From Haloechinothrix aidingensis (GTDB lineage: Bacteria; Actinomycetota; Actinomycetes; Mycobacteriales; Pseudonocardiaceae), in NCBI RefSeq assembly GCF_013450155.1, contig NZ_JACCKD010000001.1, positions 558,001-622,000 on the forward strand: a stretch of 64,000 bases of DNA, in the 5' to 3' direction. Both the position numbers and the translations under genes were made by a program. Numbering within the stretch: position 1 is the stretch's first letter; each line of letters begins with the position of its first letter. The notes under the pieces are model-generated. The model was not told the origin of the DNA. It was given only the letters and a program-made list of their open reading frames with translations, and ran no database searches. This document shows positions 15,523 through 24,474 of this stretch, in pieces.

Positions 15523-17163
15523 TCAGCGACCTCCGGAGAGGATCTCGATGGCCCGCTCGCGCATGTCGACCTTGCGCACCTTGCCGGTGACGGTCATCGG
15601 GAACTCGTCGACGACGTGCACGTAGCGCGGGATCTTGTAGTGCGTGAGCCTGTCGGTGGCGAACTCCCGCAGCGACTCGGCGGTAATCGGCTCCGCGCCG
15701 TCGCGGAGGATGACCCAGGCCATCAGCTCCTCGCCGTACCGCTCATCCGGCACGCCGATGACCTGCGCATCGACGATGTCGGGGTGGGTGTGCAGGAACT
15801 CCTCGATCTCGCGGGGGTAGATGTTCTCGCCACCCCGGATGATCATGTCCTTGATGCGGCCGGTGACCTGGACGTACCCCTCGTCATCCATCACGGCGAT
15901 GTCGCCGGTGTGCATCCAGCGTGCGGCGTCGATGGCCTCGGCGGTTTCGTCCGCCTGCTCCCAGTACCCGAGCATCACCGAGTAGCCGCGGGTGCAGAAC
16001 TCGCCAGGGGTGCCGCGTGGCACGGTCAGTCCGGATTCCGGGTCGATGATCTTCACCTCGAGGTGCGGGTGCACCTGCCCCACCGTCGACACCCGGCGTT
16101 CGATGGTGTCGTCGGTACGGGTCTGCATCGACACCGGCGACGTCTCCGTCATGCCGTAGCAGATGGTGACCTCGCGCATGCCCAGCCGGTCGATGACCTG
16201 CTTCATGATCTCGGCCGGGCAGGGAGCGCCCGCCATGATCCCGGTGCGCAGGCTCGACACGTCGTACTGATCGAGCGACGGCTCGGACAGCTCGGCGATG
16301 AACATCGTGGGTACGCCATACAGCGAGGTGCAGCGCTCGGCGGCGACGGTCTCCAGCGTCGCCTCGGGGTCGAAACCGGGCGCGGGGATGACCATGCAGG
16401 CGCCGTGGCTCGTGGCGGCGAGATTGCCCATCACCATGCCGAAACAGTGGTAGAACGGCACCGGGATGCAGATCCGGTCGGCTTCGGTGTAGCCGCACAG
16501 CTCGCCGACGAAGAAGCCGTTGTTGAGGATGTTGTGGTGCGACAGCGTCGCGCCCTTGGGGAACCCGGTCGTGCCCGAGGTGTACTGGATGTTGATCGGG
16601 TCGTCCGGCGAGAGGGTGGCCGCGATGTCGTCGAGCCTGGCGTGGTCGGCGGCCGCACCTGTGGCGAGCAGGTCGTGCCACTCGGGGGTGCCGAGAACCA
16701 GCACGTCGCTCAGGGTGGGGCAGTCCGGCCGAGCCTCGTCGATCATGGCGACGTAGTCCGACGACTTGAAGCCGGACGCCGAGATGAGGGTGCTGATACC
16801 GGCCTGGTTGAGGACGTAGGTCAGCTCATGCGTGCGGTAGGCCGGGTTGATGTTGACCAGGATCGCGCCGAGCTTCGCCGTCGCGTACTGCACGAGTGTC
16901 CATTCCGGGCAGTTCGGGGACCAGATGCCCACCCGGTCACCCTTGCCGACACCGCGTGCGGCGAGGCCGAGCGCGACGGCGTCGACGTCGTCGGCGAACG
17001 CCCGGTACGTCCAGCGCCTGCCGCTCGGGTGGTCGACCAGCGCCTCGCGGTCACCGAACGCCGCGACGGTGCGGGTGAGGTTGTCGCCGATCGTGTCACC
17101 GAGCAGCGGGACCTCGGACGTGCCTGACGCGTAGCTCGGACGTTGCGGCGTCGCTGCTGACAT
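15523..17163 (-). CDS. Long/medium-chain fatty acyl-CoA synthetase (AMP-binding)
   Basis: 546 aa, normal for the ANL superfamily. The P-loop-like A3 motif [16 protein letters not shown], the A5 motif YGMTETSP, the A7 motif [23 protein letters not shown] and the A10 lysine region [13 protein letters not shown] are all present. It activates a carboxylic acid to an acyl-adenylate and then to the CoA thioester. The substrate is most likely a fatty acid, judged from overall resemblance to FadD enzymes. It is divergent from the glutathione transferase-like gene and lies directly upstream of the GAF-LuxR regulator. Confidence 0.87.
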   Translation of the reverse strand: MSAATPQRPSYASGTSEVPLLGDTIGDNLTRTVAAFGDREALVDHPSGRRWTYRAFADDVDAVALGLAARGVGKGDRVGIWSPNCPEWTLVQYATAKLGAILVNINPAYRTHELTYVLNQAGISTLISASGFKSSDYVAMIDEARPDCPTLSDVLVLGTPEWHDLLATGAAADHARLDDIAATLSPDDPINIQYTSGTTGFPKGATLSHHNILNNGFFVGELCGYTEADRICIPVPFYHCFGMVMGNLAATSHGACMVIPAPGFDPEATLETVAAERCTSLYGVPTMFIAELSEPSLDQYDVSSLRTGIMAGAPCPAEIMKQVIDRLGMREVTICYGMTETSPVSMQTRTDDTIERRVSTVGQVHPHLEVKIIDPESGLTVPRGTPGEFCTRGYSVMLGYWEQADETAEAIDAARWMHTGDIAVMDDEGYVQVTGRIKDMIIRGGENIYPREIEEFLHTHPDIVDAQVIGVPDERYGEELMAWVILRDGAEPITAESLREFATDRLTHYKIPRYVHVVDEFPMTVTGKVRKVDMRERAIEILSGGR

Positions 17164-17373
17164 GGGCCCTCCGGTCGTCGTGCTGTGCTGGGTCGCGGGG
17201 TGAAGTACGCCACCCTCGCCGCGGTGCGCTCAACCGGCTACCCACAAAAGTGGGTGCCTGACGCCCGGAGCGGTTCACCGCCCGAGGATCGACTCCTCAC
17301 GGGCACCGTGCCGCCGTCGTACGGCGTCCGACGCGTGCCGACATCGCGGGACCGCCGGACGTAGGCTGGGCGT

Positions 17374-18306
17374 ATGGCCGACAAGTCGTTCCGCCGGGAC
17401 ATGAACTACGTGCCGGACCGGATCACCAAGGATGCCCGCACGCCCGAGCACGGGCCGGTCGACGGCGAGTTGTGGCCCGTCGAGCCGGGCCGGTACCGGC
17501 TGATCGCAGCTCCTGCGTGCCCGTGGGCGAACCGGAGCGTCATCGTCCGCAAGCTGCTCGGGCTGGAGGATGTGATCTCGCTCGGGCAACCCGGCCCCAC
17601 CCATGACGAGCGCAGCTGGACCTTCGACCTCGACCCGGGCGGCCGTGACCCGGTGCTGGGTATCGAGCGGCTGCAGGAGGCGTACTTCCGGCGGTTCCCG
17701 GACTACCGACGCGGTATCACGGTGCCCGCGATCGTCGAGGTTTCCAGCGGGAAGCTGGTCACCAACGACTTCCCGTGGATCACCCACGATTTCTGGCACG
17801 AGTGGACCGACTACATCAAGCCGGATGCACCGGACCTGTGGCCCGCCGGACTCCGCGAGGAGATGGACGCGGTCATGGAGCGAATCTTCACCGAGATCAA
17901 CAACGGCGTCTACCGTTGCGGCTTCGCCGGATCCCAGGAGGCGTACGAGGAGGCCTACGACCGGCTGTGGACGAGCCTCGACTGGCTCGAGGAACGGCTG
18001 GCGGGGCGTCGGTACCTGATGGGGGACACCATCACGGAGGCAGACATCCGGCTGTTCACCACACTGGTGCGCTTCGACGCCGTCTACCACGGCCACTTCA
18101 AGTGCAACCGGCAGAAGCTGTCGGAGATGCCCGTGCTGTGGGCCTACGCCCGCGACCTCTACCAGACCCCCGGTTTCGGCGAAACGATCGACTTCGAGCA
18201 GATCAAGACCCACTACTACGTGGTACACACCAGCATCAACCCGACCCAGATCGTGCCCAAGGGCCCCGACCCGGATGCGTGGCGGACACCGCACGGGCGC
18301 GGCTGA
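17374..18306 (+). CDS. Xi-class glutathione S-transferase-like / hydroquinone reductase
   Basis: 310 aa. The catalytic cysteine motif is CPWA (C49-A52) in APACPWANRSVIVRKLLGLED, and DEADIRLFTT-like ITEADIRLFTTLVRFD is the C-terminal domain signature of Xi-class enzymes. Escherichia coli YqjG-type members reduce glutathionyl-hydroquinones. Actinobacteria make mycothiol rather than glutathione, so the natural thiol is probably mycothiol or another low-molecular-weight thiol. It fits the window's other quinone-handling genes, but it is separated from them and divergent from the acyl-CoA synthetase gene. Confidence 0.83.
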   Translation: MADKSFRRDMNYVPDRITKDARTPEHGPVDGELWPVEPGRYRLIAAPACPWANRSVIVRKLLGLEDVISLGQPGPTHDERSWTFDLDPGGRDPVLGIERLQEAYFRRFPDYRRGITVPAIVEVSSGKLVTNDFPWITHDFWHEWTDYIKPDAPDLWPAGLREEMDAVMERIFTEINNGVYRCGFAGSQEAYEEAYDRLWTSLDWLEERLAGRRYLMGDTITEADIRLFTTLVRFDAVYHGHFKCNRQKLSEMPVLWAYARDLYQTPGFGETIDFEQIKTHYYVVHTSINPTQIVPKGPDPDAWRTPHGRG

Positions 18307-18372
18307 CGCGGCGAGGTCGATTCGGCGCCGTTCACCGCGGCCGACTGCCGTCCGATCGCTGACCTGGGATGA

Positions 18373-18448
18373 TGGTGGGCCGCCTGGGACTCGAACCCAG
18401 AACCTACGGATTAAAAGTCCGCAGCTCTGCCAATTGAGCTAACGGCCC
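18373..18448 (-). tRNA. tRNA-Lys (anticodon UUU)
   Basis: The minus strand folds into a full cloverleaf. The acceptor GGGCCGT pairs with GCGGCCC, the D-arm is GCTC/GAGC, the anticodon stem GCGGA/TCCGT encloses the loop CTTTTAA (anticodon TTT), and the T-arm is CTGGG/CCCAG. The CCA end is encoded (18373-18375). The mature 5' end is at 18448. A candidate -10 box TACACT lies a short distance upstream on the minus strand. Confidence 0.95.
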
Positions 18449-18592
18449 GGCGCGGTCAGTGTATCCGGACGTCTTGACGTGATCACATGGGCGGTGCCTG
18501 CTTGTATTGCCTGCACGAATGCGTCTACGCCGCTTGCGGCTACAGGGGCGTGCCTTGTGTGTCCGGCGTCGGCGCCCCGGCGCTGTGCCGGC

Positions 18593-18844
18593 TCATCGGC
18601 GCTCCATGATCGCCAGGTAGTCGCCGCTGCCGGTCTGGTGCACATCGGTGAGTTGCCAGGGTGAGTCGGCCAGGGGTTCTTCCAGCTCCCGCGGGGAGCA
18701 GAGCAGGTAGTCGAACCAGGGCGTGGCCAGCCGCTCGTGGCGGACCCGCATGCGCACCTGCCCCGCCATCCTGTCGTGAGCCCGGTTGTGCCGGTGGTAC
18801 GCGAGGTGATCAGGATTGTCCGTGGCGTACGGGTCGTAGCCCGC
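18593..18844 (-). pseudogene. C-terminal fragment of a SAM-dependent methyltransferase
   Basis: Immediately after the TetR stop codon, and in the same reading frame, 83 codons run to a TGA at 18593-18595. The translation contains GYDPYATDNPDHLAYHRHN, RVRHERLATPWFDYLLCSP and the ending DYLAIMERR. This matches the C-terminal part of actinobacterial class I methyltransferases (the segment after the SAM-binding core). No start codon with a ribosome site is present and the SAM-binding half is missing. It is best read as a gene remnant whose 5' part was lost where the TetR gene now stands. Confidence 0.6.
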
Positions 18845-19537
18845 TCATTCCTCGCGCACGACCAGCGACAGCAGGACCTCGGGCAGCACCTCGGTGAGCA
18901 GCCGGTCGTCCGTCGTCGCGTCCACGCCCTCGAACAGGGCCTGCTCCAGGGCCTTCTCGTATATCGCCGCCAGCACCGATACCGCGTCATGCGGTGTGAC
19001 GCGCAGCGCGATGTCGAGTCGCCGGAGCATGTCGGCCAGGATGTCGCCGATCTCGTCGAAGAACCGGCGCTGCGCCCGCTCGGCCTGCTCCCGTAGCCGC
19101 GGCTGCCGTAACGCGTGCACCCGGAACTCGCTGACGAGCAGGTGCCACCGCTGGTCGGGCACGAGCGGTTCCATGAACAGCGTGCCGATCTGCCGGACGG
19201 TCTCCCGCAGCGACTGCCTTCCCGCCACGGCGTTGTCGGCCAGGACGTCGTCGATGACGGCCCGCAGCCGCTCGCGGCGCTCGTGCATCTGTTCCTCGTA
19301 CATCGCCAGGAACAGGTCTTCCTTGCTGGTGAAGTTCGAGTAGAACGCACCCCGGCTGAAGCCGGCCCGGTCGCAGATCAGCTCGATCCGCGCGTCCCGG
19401 ATCCCGTGCTCGGTGAGTACGTCGAACGCCGCGTCGACCAGCCTGCGCCGCGTCTCGGCGCGCCGGGGTGTCGTGCGAGGGCGCGGGACCTCCTCCACCG
19501 CCTCGGCCGTGGCACTGTCACCCGTTGCCCGCGTCAT
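18845..19537 (-). CDS. TetR-family transcriptional regulator of the MMPL/YhgE pair
   Basis: The start MTRATGDS at 19537 gives 230 aa. The N-terminal helix-turn-helix is RRRLVDAAFDVLTEHGIRDARIELICDRAGFSRGAFYSNFTSKEDLF, typical of TetR. The frame is open further upstream, but that stretch overlaps the divergent transporter gene and is not family-like. A perfect palindrome (19595-19611) sits between this gene and the divergent MMPL gene, so autoregulation and repression of the exporter are likely. The ligand is unknown. The same frame continues after the stop as a methyltransferase remnant. Confidence 0.85.
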   Translation of the reverse strand: MTRATGDSATAEAVEEVPRPRTTPRRAETRRRLVDAAFDVLTEHGIRDARIELICDRAGFSRGAFYSNFTSKEDLFLAMYEEQMHERRERLRAVIDDVLADNAVAGRQSLRETVRQIGTLFMEPLVPDQRWHLLVSEFRVHALRQPRLREQAERAQRRFFDEIGDILADMLRRLDIALRVTPHDAVSVLAAIYEKALEQALFEGVDATTDDRLLTEVLPEVLLSLVVREE

Positions 19538-19594
19538 CGTGTGATTCGCCCCGCATTCCACGCCCAGCAAGCGCTTAGCGTACTTAGGGTAGGA

Positions 19595-19611
19595 CGATAC
19601 ACCGTGTATCG
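19595..19611. promoter_or_regulatory. 17-bp palindromic TetR operator
   Basis: CGATACAC-C-GTGTATCG is a perfect odd palindrome (8-bp arms, central C). It lies 58 bp from the TetR start and 29 bp from the MMPL start, in the shared divergent promoter region. Position and symmetry fit the operator of the adjacent TetR protein. Confidence 0.7.
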
Positions 19612-19639
19612 ATCGAGGTGAAAGCCCCGGGAGTGTGAA

Positions 19640-22357
19640 TTGTCGTCGTTGCTGTACCGCCTGGGCCGGGCCACGGCCCGTGGCCGGGCCCTCGTCCTGG
19701 CAGCCTGGCTCGCCCTTCTCGCGCTCTCCGGCGGTGCCGCGCTGCTGCTGGGTCAGGGCACCGACGACACCTTCGCCATACCCGGCTCCGAGTCCCAGGA
19801 GACGTTGGACTACCTCGGGCACGTCTTCCCCGAGATGAGCGGGGCACAGGCGCAGCTGGTGGTGGTCGTACCCGAGGGTCAGCGGGTCGACACCCCGGCC
19901 AACCGGGAGGCCGTCGAGGCCGCGGTCGGCGAGATCGAGGAGGTCCCCGATGTCGCGCTGGTGGCGAACCCGTTCGACGAGGACGTGCATGATGTCGTGT
20001 CCCCGGACGGGCGCGCGGCCCTGATCGCGGTACCGCTCGACGTCGACATCGAGGACGTCTCCGAGCGGACCAGGAGCGACATCGCGGCCATCGCCGAGGA
20101 CCTGCGCGCCGACATCGGTTCCGGGGCCGAGGTGCACACCGGCGGCAAGGCCTTCGAGGAGCTCGTGCCGGAGTTCAGCATCGTCGAGATCATCGGCGTC
20201 GCCGTCGCGCTCGTCGTGCTGCTCGTGCTGTTCAAGTCGATCCTCGCCGCGGGCATGCCGCTGATCACGGCGGTGATCGGCGTGGGGGTCTCCGTCGGGC
20301 TGATCATGGCCGTGACCGTGCTGACCCCGATCTCGTCGACCGCCCCGATGCTGGCCGTGATGCTCGGGCTCGCGGTCGGTATCGACTACGCCCTGTTCAT
20401 CCTCTCCCGGCATCGTGACCAGCTCGCCGAGGGCGTCGAGGTGGAGGAGTCGATCGCGCGCGCCGTGGCGACCGCCGGGTCGGCGGTGCTGTTCGCGGGC
20501 GTCACCGTGATGATCGCGCTGCTGGCGCTGTTCGTGGCGGGCATCCCGTTCCTCACCACGATGGGTATCGCCGCCGCGGGTGCGGTGGCGATCGCCGTGC
20601 TCGTCGCCGTCACCCTCCTGCCCGCCCTGATGGCGTTCGCGGGCAGGCGCCTACGCCCCCGCACGCCGCGCCGCGCGCGAAACGGCCGGGGGCGTCCCGC
20701 GCGGGCCGGTCTGGCCGCGAAGTGGGTGCGCGGGGTGACGAGGGCACCGGTGATCACCATCGTTGTGCTGGTCGCCGGTCTCGGCCTGATCTCCCTGCCG
20801 GGTGGCAGCCTCCAGCTCGCCCTGCCGAACGGCGGCAGCGAGGAGGAGGGCGCCCCCGCACGGGATGCCTACGACGCGCTCACCGAGCACTTCGGCCCCG
20901 GCTACAACGGCCCGCTGCTGGTGGTCGCGGACATCATCGGCTCGCACGACCCGGTCGGCGTCGTCGACGGCATCGCCGGGGACATCGAGGAGATCGACGG
21001 TGTCCAGACGGTCCCGCTGGCCACACCCAACCGGGACGCCGACACCGGCGTCATCCAGGTGATCCCCTCGAGCGGACCCGACTCCGAGGAGACCAAGCAG
21101 CTCGTCCAGACGCTGCGCGACCACGAGGAGCACTTCGCCGACGCCTACGGCGTGAGCACCTCCGTGACCGGACTGACCGCGATCGCCATCGACGTCTCGG
21201 ACCAGCTGGGTGACGCGTTGCTGCCGTTCGGGGGCATCGTCGTCGGGCTCTCGCTGTTGCTGCTTGCGATGGTGTTCCGCTCGATCTGGGTACCGATCAA
21301 GGCGAGCGTGGGCTACCTCCTGTCCGTCGGTGCCGCGTTCGGCGCCACCGCGCTGGTGTTCCAGCACGGCCACTTCGCGGAGCTGCTGAACGTCACCGAG
21401 ACCGGCAGCGTGATCAGCTTCCTGCCGATCATGCTCATGGGCATCCTCTTCGGACTCGCCATGGACTACCAGGTCTTCCTGGTCTCCCGCATCCGTGAGG
21501 ACTACGTGCACGGCGGCGACCCGCACCGCGCGATCGAGACCGGGTTCGTCTCCGCGTCCCGGGTGGTCGTCGCCGCCGCCGTCATCATGTTCGCGGTGTT
21601 CGCCGCGTTCGTGCCGGAAGGCATGGCGACGCTCAAGCCCATCGCGTTCAGCCTCGCGGTCGGCGTGTTCGTCGACGCCTTCCTCGTGCGGATGACGCTG
21701 GTGCCCGCGATCCTGTCGTTGCTCGGCGAGCGCGCGTGGGGGCTTCCGCCGAGGCTGGACCGCAAGCTGCCCGCTTTCGACGCCGAAGGTGGCGCCCTGG
21801 AGCACGAGCTGCAGCTGGCCGACTGGCCGTCCCCGGACTCGGCCGAGGTTGTCAGCGCGCGCGAGCTGAGCCTGACCGACGACAGGGGCCGCGTGGTGTT
21901 CTCCGGCGTGGACACCCACCTCCTGCCGGGGGGTCTGCTCGGCGTGCACGGCTCCGGACCGTCCGGCAAGACCGCGTTGCTGTACGCGATCGGCGGCCGG
22001 GTGCCCGGCATCGACGGGGACCTGAAGGTGCTCGGCAGGGTGGTCCCGCAGCACGCTCGGGCGGTGCGCACCCGCGTGGCGCTGATCGCCTGCCGTGACA
22101 CAGACACGCCCGCGGACGAGGCGCGGACGGCCCTGTCCGACGGCCTGTCCTTGCTCCTGTTCGACGACCTGGACGCGGTGGTCAACACCGGCCAGCGCGA
22201 CGCCCTGCGCACGCTGCTCGCGCGGCCGGTCACCCCGGACGGGACGCCCGCCGGGGTCGTGTTCACCTGCCAGGACCCGAACCTGCTGCTCGACATCCTG
22301 CCCCCGACGCGGTTGTCGACCATCGATCTGTCTCGCCGGCTCGTTGAGGTGCCCTGA
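19640..22357 (+). CDS. MMPL-family transporter fused to a reduced ABC ATPase domain
   Basis: The TTG start at 19640 follows CGGGAG; 905 aa. Residues 1 to about 720 are a complete MMPL/RND-like permease with two halves, each with one helix, a large extracytoplasmic loop and five helices. The conserved GLAVGIDYALFILSRHRDQ and ILFGLAMDYQVFLVSRIRED segments carry the proton-relay Asp-Tyr pairs. Residues from about 750 are a small ABC-type nucleotide-binding domain: Walker A GSGPSGKTALL and Walker B LSLLLFDDLDAV are visible, but no LSGGQ signature is recognisable and the helical subdomain is very short. The partner YhgE/Pip gene overlaps the stop by one base. An export function is inferred; the substrate is unknown. 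Confidence 0.85.
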   Translation: MSSLLYRLGRATARGRALVLAAWLALLALSGGAALLLGQGTDDTFAIPGSESQETLDYLGHVFPEMSGAQAQLVVVVPEGQRVDTPANREAVEAAVGEIEEVPDVALVANPFDEDVHDVVSPDGRAALIAVPLDVDIEDVSERTRSDIAAIAEDLRADIGSGAEVHTGGKAFEELVPEFSIVEIIGVAVALVVLLVLFKSILAAGMPLITAVIGVGVSVGLIMAVTVLTPISSTAPMLAVMLGLAVGIDYALFILSRHRDQLAEGVEVEESIARAVATAGSAVLFAGVTVMIALLALFVAGIPFLTTMGIAAAGAVAIAVLVAVTLLPALMAFAGRRLRPRTPRRARNGRGRPARAGLAAKWVRGVTRAPVITIVVLVAGLGLISLPGGSLQLALPNGGSEEEGAPARDAYDALTEHFGPGYNGPLLVVADIIGSHDPVGVVDGIAGDIEEIDGVQTVPLATPNRDADTGVIQVIPSSGPDSEETKQLVQTLRDHEEHFADAYGVSTSVTGLTAIAIDVSDQLGDALLPFGGIVVGLSLLLLAMVFRSIWVPIKASVGYLLSVGAAFGATALVFQHGHFAELLNVTETGSVISFLPIMLMGILFGLAMDYQVFLVSRIREDYVHGGDPHRAIETGFVSASRVVVAAAVIMFAVFAAFVPEGMATLKPIAFSLAVGVFVDAFLVRMTLVPAILSLLGERAWGLPPRLDRKLPAFDAEGGALEHELQLADWPSPDSAEVVSARELSLTDDRGRVVFSGVDTHLLPGGLLGVHGSGPSGKTALLYAIGGRVPGIDGDLKVLGRVVPQHARAVRTRVALIACRDTDTPADEARTALSDGLSLLLFDDLDAVVNTGQRDALRTLLARPVTPDGTPAGVVFTCQDPNLLLDILPPTRLSTIDLSRRLVEVP

Positions 22358-24399
22358 TGCTGAATCCACTGGCCAACACCGCTCGCGCCCACGCGCCGGG
22401 ACCGCTGTCCTGGCGCACCTGGGCGGGGCTGGTCGTCATCCCCGTACTGGTGCTCGGCTTGCTCACGTGGGCGTTCGCCGCGCCGCAGGGTGAGCACAAC
22501 GACGCGCGAGCCGCCGTGGTCAACAACGACGAACCCGTCGAGATCGACGGCCAGATGATGCCCATCGGGCGGGAGCTCGCCGCGAAGCTCACCCAGGACG
22601 ACGACCCCGCCGGGTACTCGTGGGTGCTCACCGACGCCGAGGACGCGCGCTCCGGTGTGGACGACGGGAGCTACGTCGCGACGGTGACGATCCCGGAGAA
22701 CTTCTCCGCGCACGCTACGTCGACCGCGAACGAGGACCCGATGGAGGCCACGCGGGCGTTGCTGGAGATCGAGGTCTCCGACAGCGCCGGGCTGGCCGAC
22801 CCCCAGGCCAGCAAGCGATCCGCCGAGGAGCAGGTCGACGAGCTCAACCGGGAGGTCGTGCAATCGCAGCTCGAGCAGATCTACGGGGCGTTCACCGAGA
22901 TGCACGACCAGCTCGGCGAGGCCGTCGACGGTGCCTTCGAGCTGGCAGGAGGTGCGGGTGAGCTCGCAGGCGGCGCCGAGGAGCTGGCTGGCGGCGTCGG
23001 TGAGCTGAACCGGGCGGCGCAGGAGCTCGCCGGGGGTGCCGAGGAGCTGGCCGACGGCACCGGCGAGCTGTCGGCGGGCGCCGGGGAGCTCGCGGACGGT
23101 CTCGGCGAGGCGCGGGACGAGACCGCGCGGTTGCCCGAGCTGACCCGCAAGCTCGCCGAGGGCGCGCGCGAGGTCGCCAAGGGCAACCGGCAGATCGCCG
23201 ACACGGTGGCCCCGCTGGCGGACCGGGTGATCGACGCGGTGGACGCCCTGCCGTCGGCGACGGAGACCGCGGACAAGCTCAGCCGGATGGCCCAGCGTTG
23301 TGCCGACGAGGGCGGCGAGGCCGAGTTCTGTGAGCAGTTGACCAGCCTGTCCGAACGGGTCAGCGAGCACGCCGCGACGATCGACGGGGCGACCTCGCGC
23401 GTGCGGGACGCGGCCGTGCAGGCCAAGGAGGCGGTCACCGGGCTCGCCGACGGCGCCGAGCAGGTCGCCGATGGCAACGAGCGGCTGGCAGACGAGATGC
23501 CCGGGCTCACCGCGGGTATCGCCGAGGCCGCGGACGGCGCGGAGGAGCTGCACAGCGGGATCGTCGAGCTCGACTCCGGTGCCGCGGAGCTGGCGACAGG
23601 GGCAGGCAGGCTCGCCGACGGCACCTCCAGGTTGTCCGGCGGTGCGGCCGAGCTGGCAGGCGGCGCGGACGAGGTGCACGGCGGCACCGAACAGCTCGCT
23701 TCCGAGCTGGACGACGGGCAGGACCAGGTGCCGAACTACGACGAGGACGAGCGCGAGCACCTCAGCGAGATCGCGGCGACGCCGACCGCGGCGGACGTCC
23801 GCGGGACGCCGGACTTCGGCCACGCGGCGGTGGCGCTGTTCATGGCGCTCGCGTTGTGGGCAGGTGGACTCGCGACCTACCTGGTCACCCGGGCCGTACC
23901 GGCAGAGGTGCTGGCCTCGAGGGACCCCAGCTGGAAGATCATCCTGCGCGCCGCGGTCCCCGGCGCGACGATCGCGACGATCAGTGCCGTGGCGGTGAGC
24001 CTCATCCTGTGGCCGGTGCTGGGGCTGAGCTTCGGCGAGGTGGTGGCGTTCCTCGGTGTCTCGCTGCTGGCCGCGGCCGCGTTCATGGTGCTCAACCAGG
24101 CCCTGGTGGCGATATTCAAGCGTCCGGGCCGGTTCGTGTCCGTGGCGGTGCTGGTGCTGACGCTGGGCGTCAACGTGATCTCCACGGTCCCGGCGAGCTT
24201 CTCCGCCCTGGGAGCGTTGCTGCCGACCCAGGGGGCGGTGCGGGCGCTGAGCGCGATCACCACCGGAGCCTCCGGCGGGTACTCAGGGGTGCTCGAGCTG
24301 GTGATCTGGCTGGTCATCGGCAGCGTGGCGATGATCGCCGTCACCGACCGCCGCCGCGTGCTGCCTGCCAAGAACCTACGGGTGGGGAGCCGAACGTGA
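22357..24399 (+). CDS. YhgE/Pip-family membrane protein
   Basis: The ATG at 22357 overlaps the MMPL stop (TGATG); 680 aa. One N-terminal membrane helix (WAGLVVIPVLVLGLLTWAFA) is followed by a long extracytoplasmic region. Its centre is full of short hydrophobic repeats such as GAGELAGGAEELAGGVGEL and GAAELATGAGRLADGTSRL, typical of YhgE and phage-infection proteins. At least five C-terminal helices resemble an ABC-2 type permease. Homologues include ESX-type accessory proteins and the Lactococcus phage receptor Pip. Coupling to an ABC-ATPase-bearing MMPL protein suggests one envelope transport complex. The last codons lie inside a repeated hairpin element. Confidence 0.83.
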   Translation: MLNPLANTARAHAPGPLSWRTWAGLVVIPVLVLGLLTWAFAAPQGEHNDARAAVVNNDEPVEIDGQMMPIGRELAAKLTQDDDPAGYSWVLTDAEDARSGVDDGSYVATVTIPENFSAHATSTANEDPMEATRALLEIEVSDSAGLADPQASKRSAEEQVDELNREVVQSQLEQIYGAFTEMHDQLGEAVDGAFELAGGAGELAGGAEELAGGVGELNRAAQELAGGAEELADGTGELSAGAGELADGLGEARDETARLPELTRKLAEGAREVAKGNRQIADTVAPLADRVIDAVDALPSATETADKLSRMAQRCADEGGEAEFCEQLTSLSERVSEHAATIDGATSRVRDAAVQAKEAVTGLADGAEQVADGNERLADEMPGLTAGIAEAADGAEELHSGIVELDSGAAELATGAGRLADGTSRLSGGAAELAGGADEVHGGTEQLASELDDGQDQVPNYDEDEREHLSEIAATPTAADVRGTPDFGHAAVALFMALALWAGGLATYLVTRAVPAEVLASRDPSWKIILRAAVPGATIATISAVAVSLILWPVLGLSFGEVVAFLGVSLLAAAAFMVLNQALVAIFKRPGRFVSVAVLVLTLGVNVISTVPASFSALGALLPTQGAVRALSAITTGASGGYSGVLELVIWLVIGSVAMIAVTDRRRVLPAKNLRVGSRT

Positions 24400-24449
24400 C
24401 ATCGGGCTCCTTCTAAGGAACCGAGGTCACCCTCGGCTCCCGCCCCGTG
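24381..24449. repeat. About 70-bp structured repeat, copy 1
   Basis: This stretch matches 41964-42033 with roughly nine substitutions and one indel. It folds on itself almost end to end: GGAGCCGA (24386-24393) pairs with TCGGCTCC (24433-24440), GTGAC (24396-24400) with GTCAC (24426-24430), and TCCTT with AAGGA at the tip. Its first 19 bases are the last codons of the YhgE/Pip gene. It probably serves as the terminator between this operon and the convergent PhzF gene, and it belongs to a dispersed element family. Confidence 0.7.
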
Positions 24450-24474
24450 CCCCGCATCGCCCGGTCGGCGCGGG

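Noticed and set aside
18845-20413. 522-codon version of the TetR frame
   Set aside because: The extra N-terminal part runs antisense through the divergent MMPL gene and its promoter. The TetR fold begins near 19537.
20651-23823. Long minus-strand frames opposite the MMPL and YhgE genes
   Set aside because: They are antisense to two clear membrane-protein genes, with no recognisable domain and a composition expected of a reverse-complement shadow.
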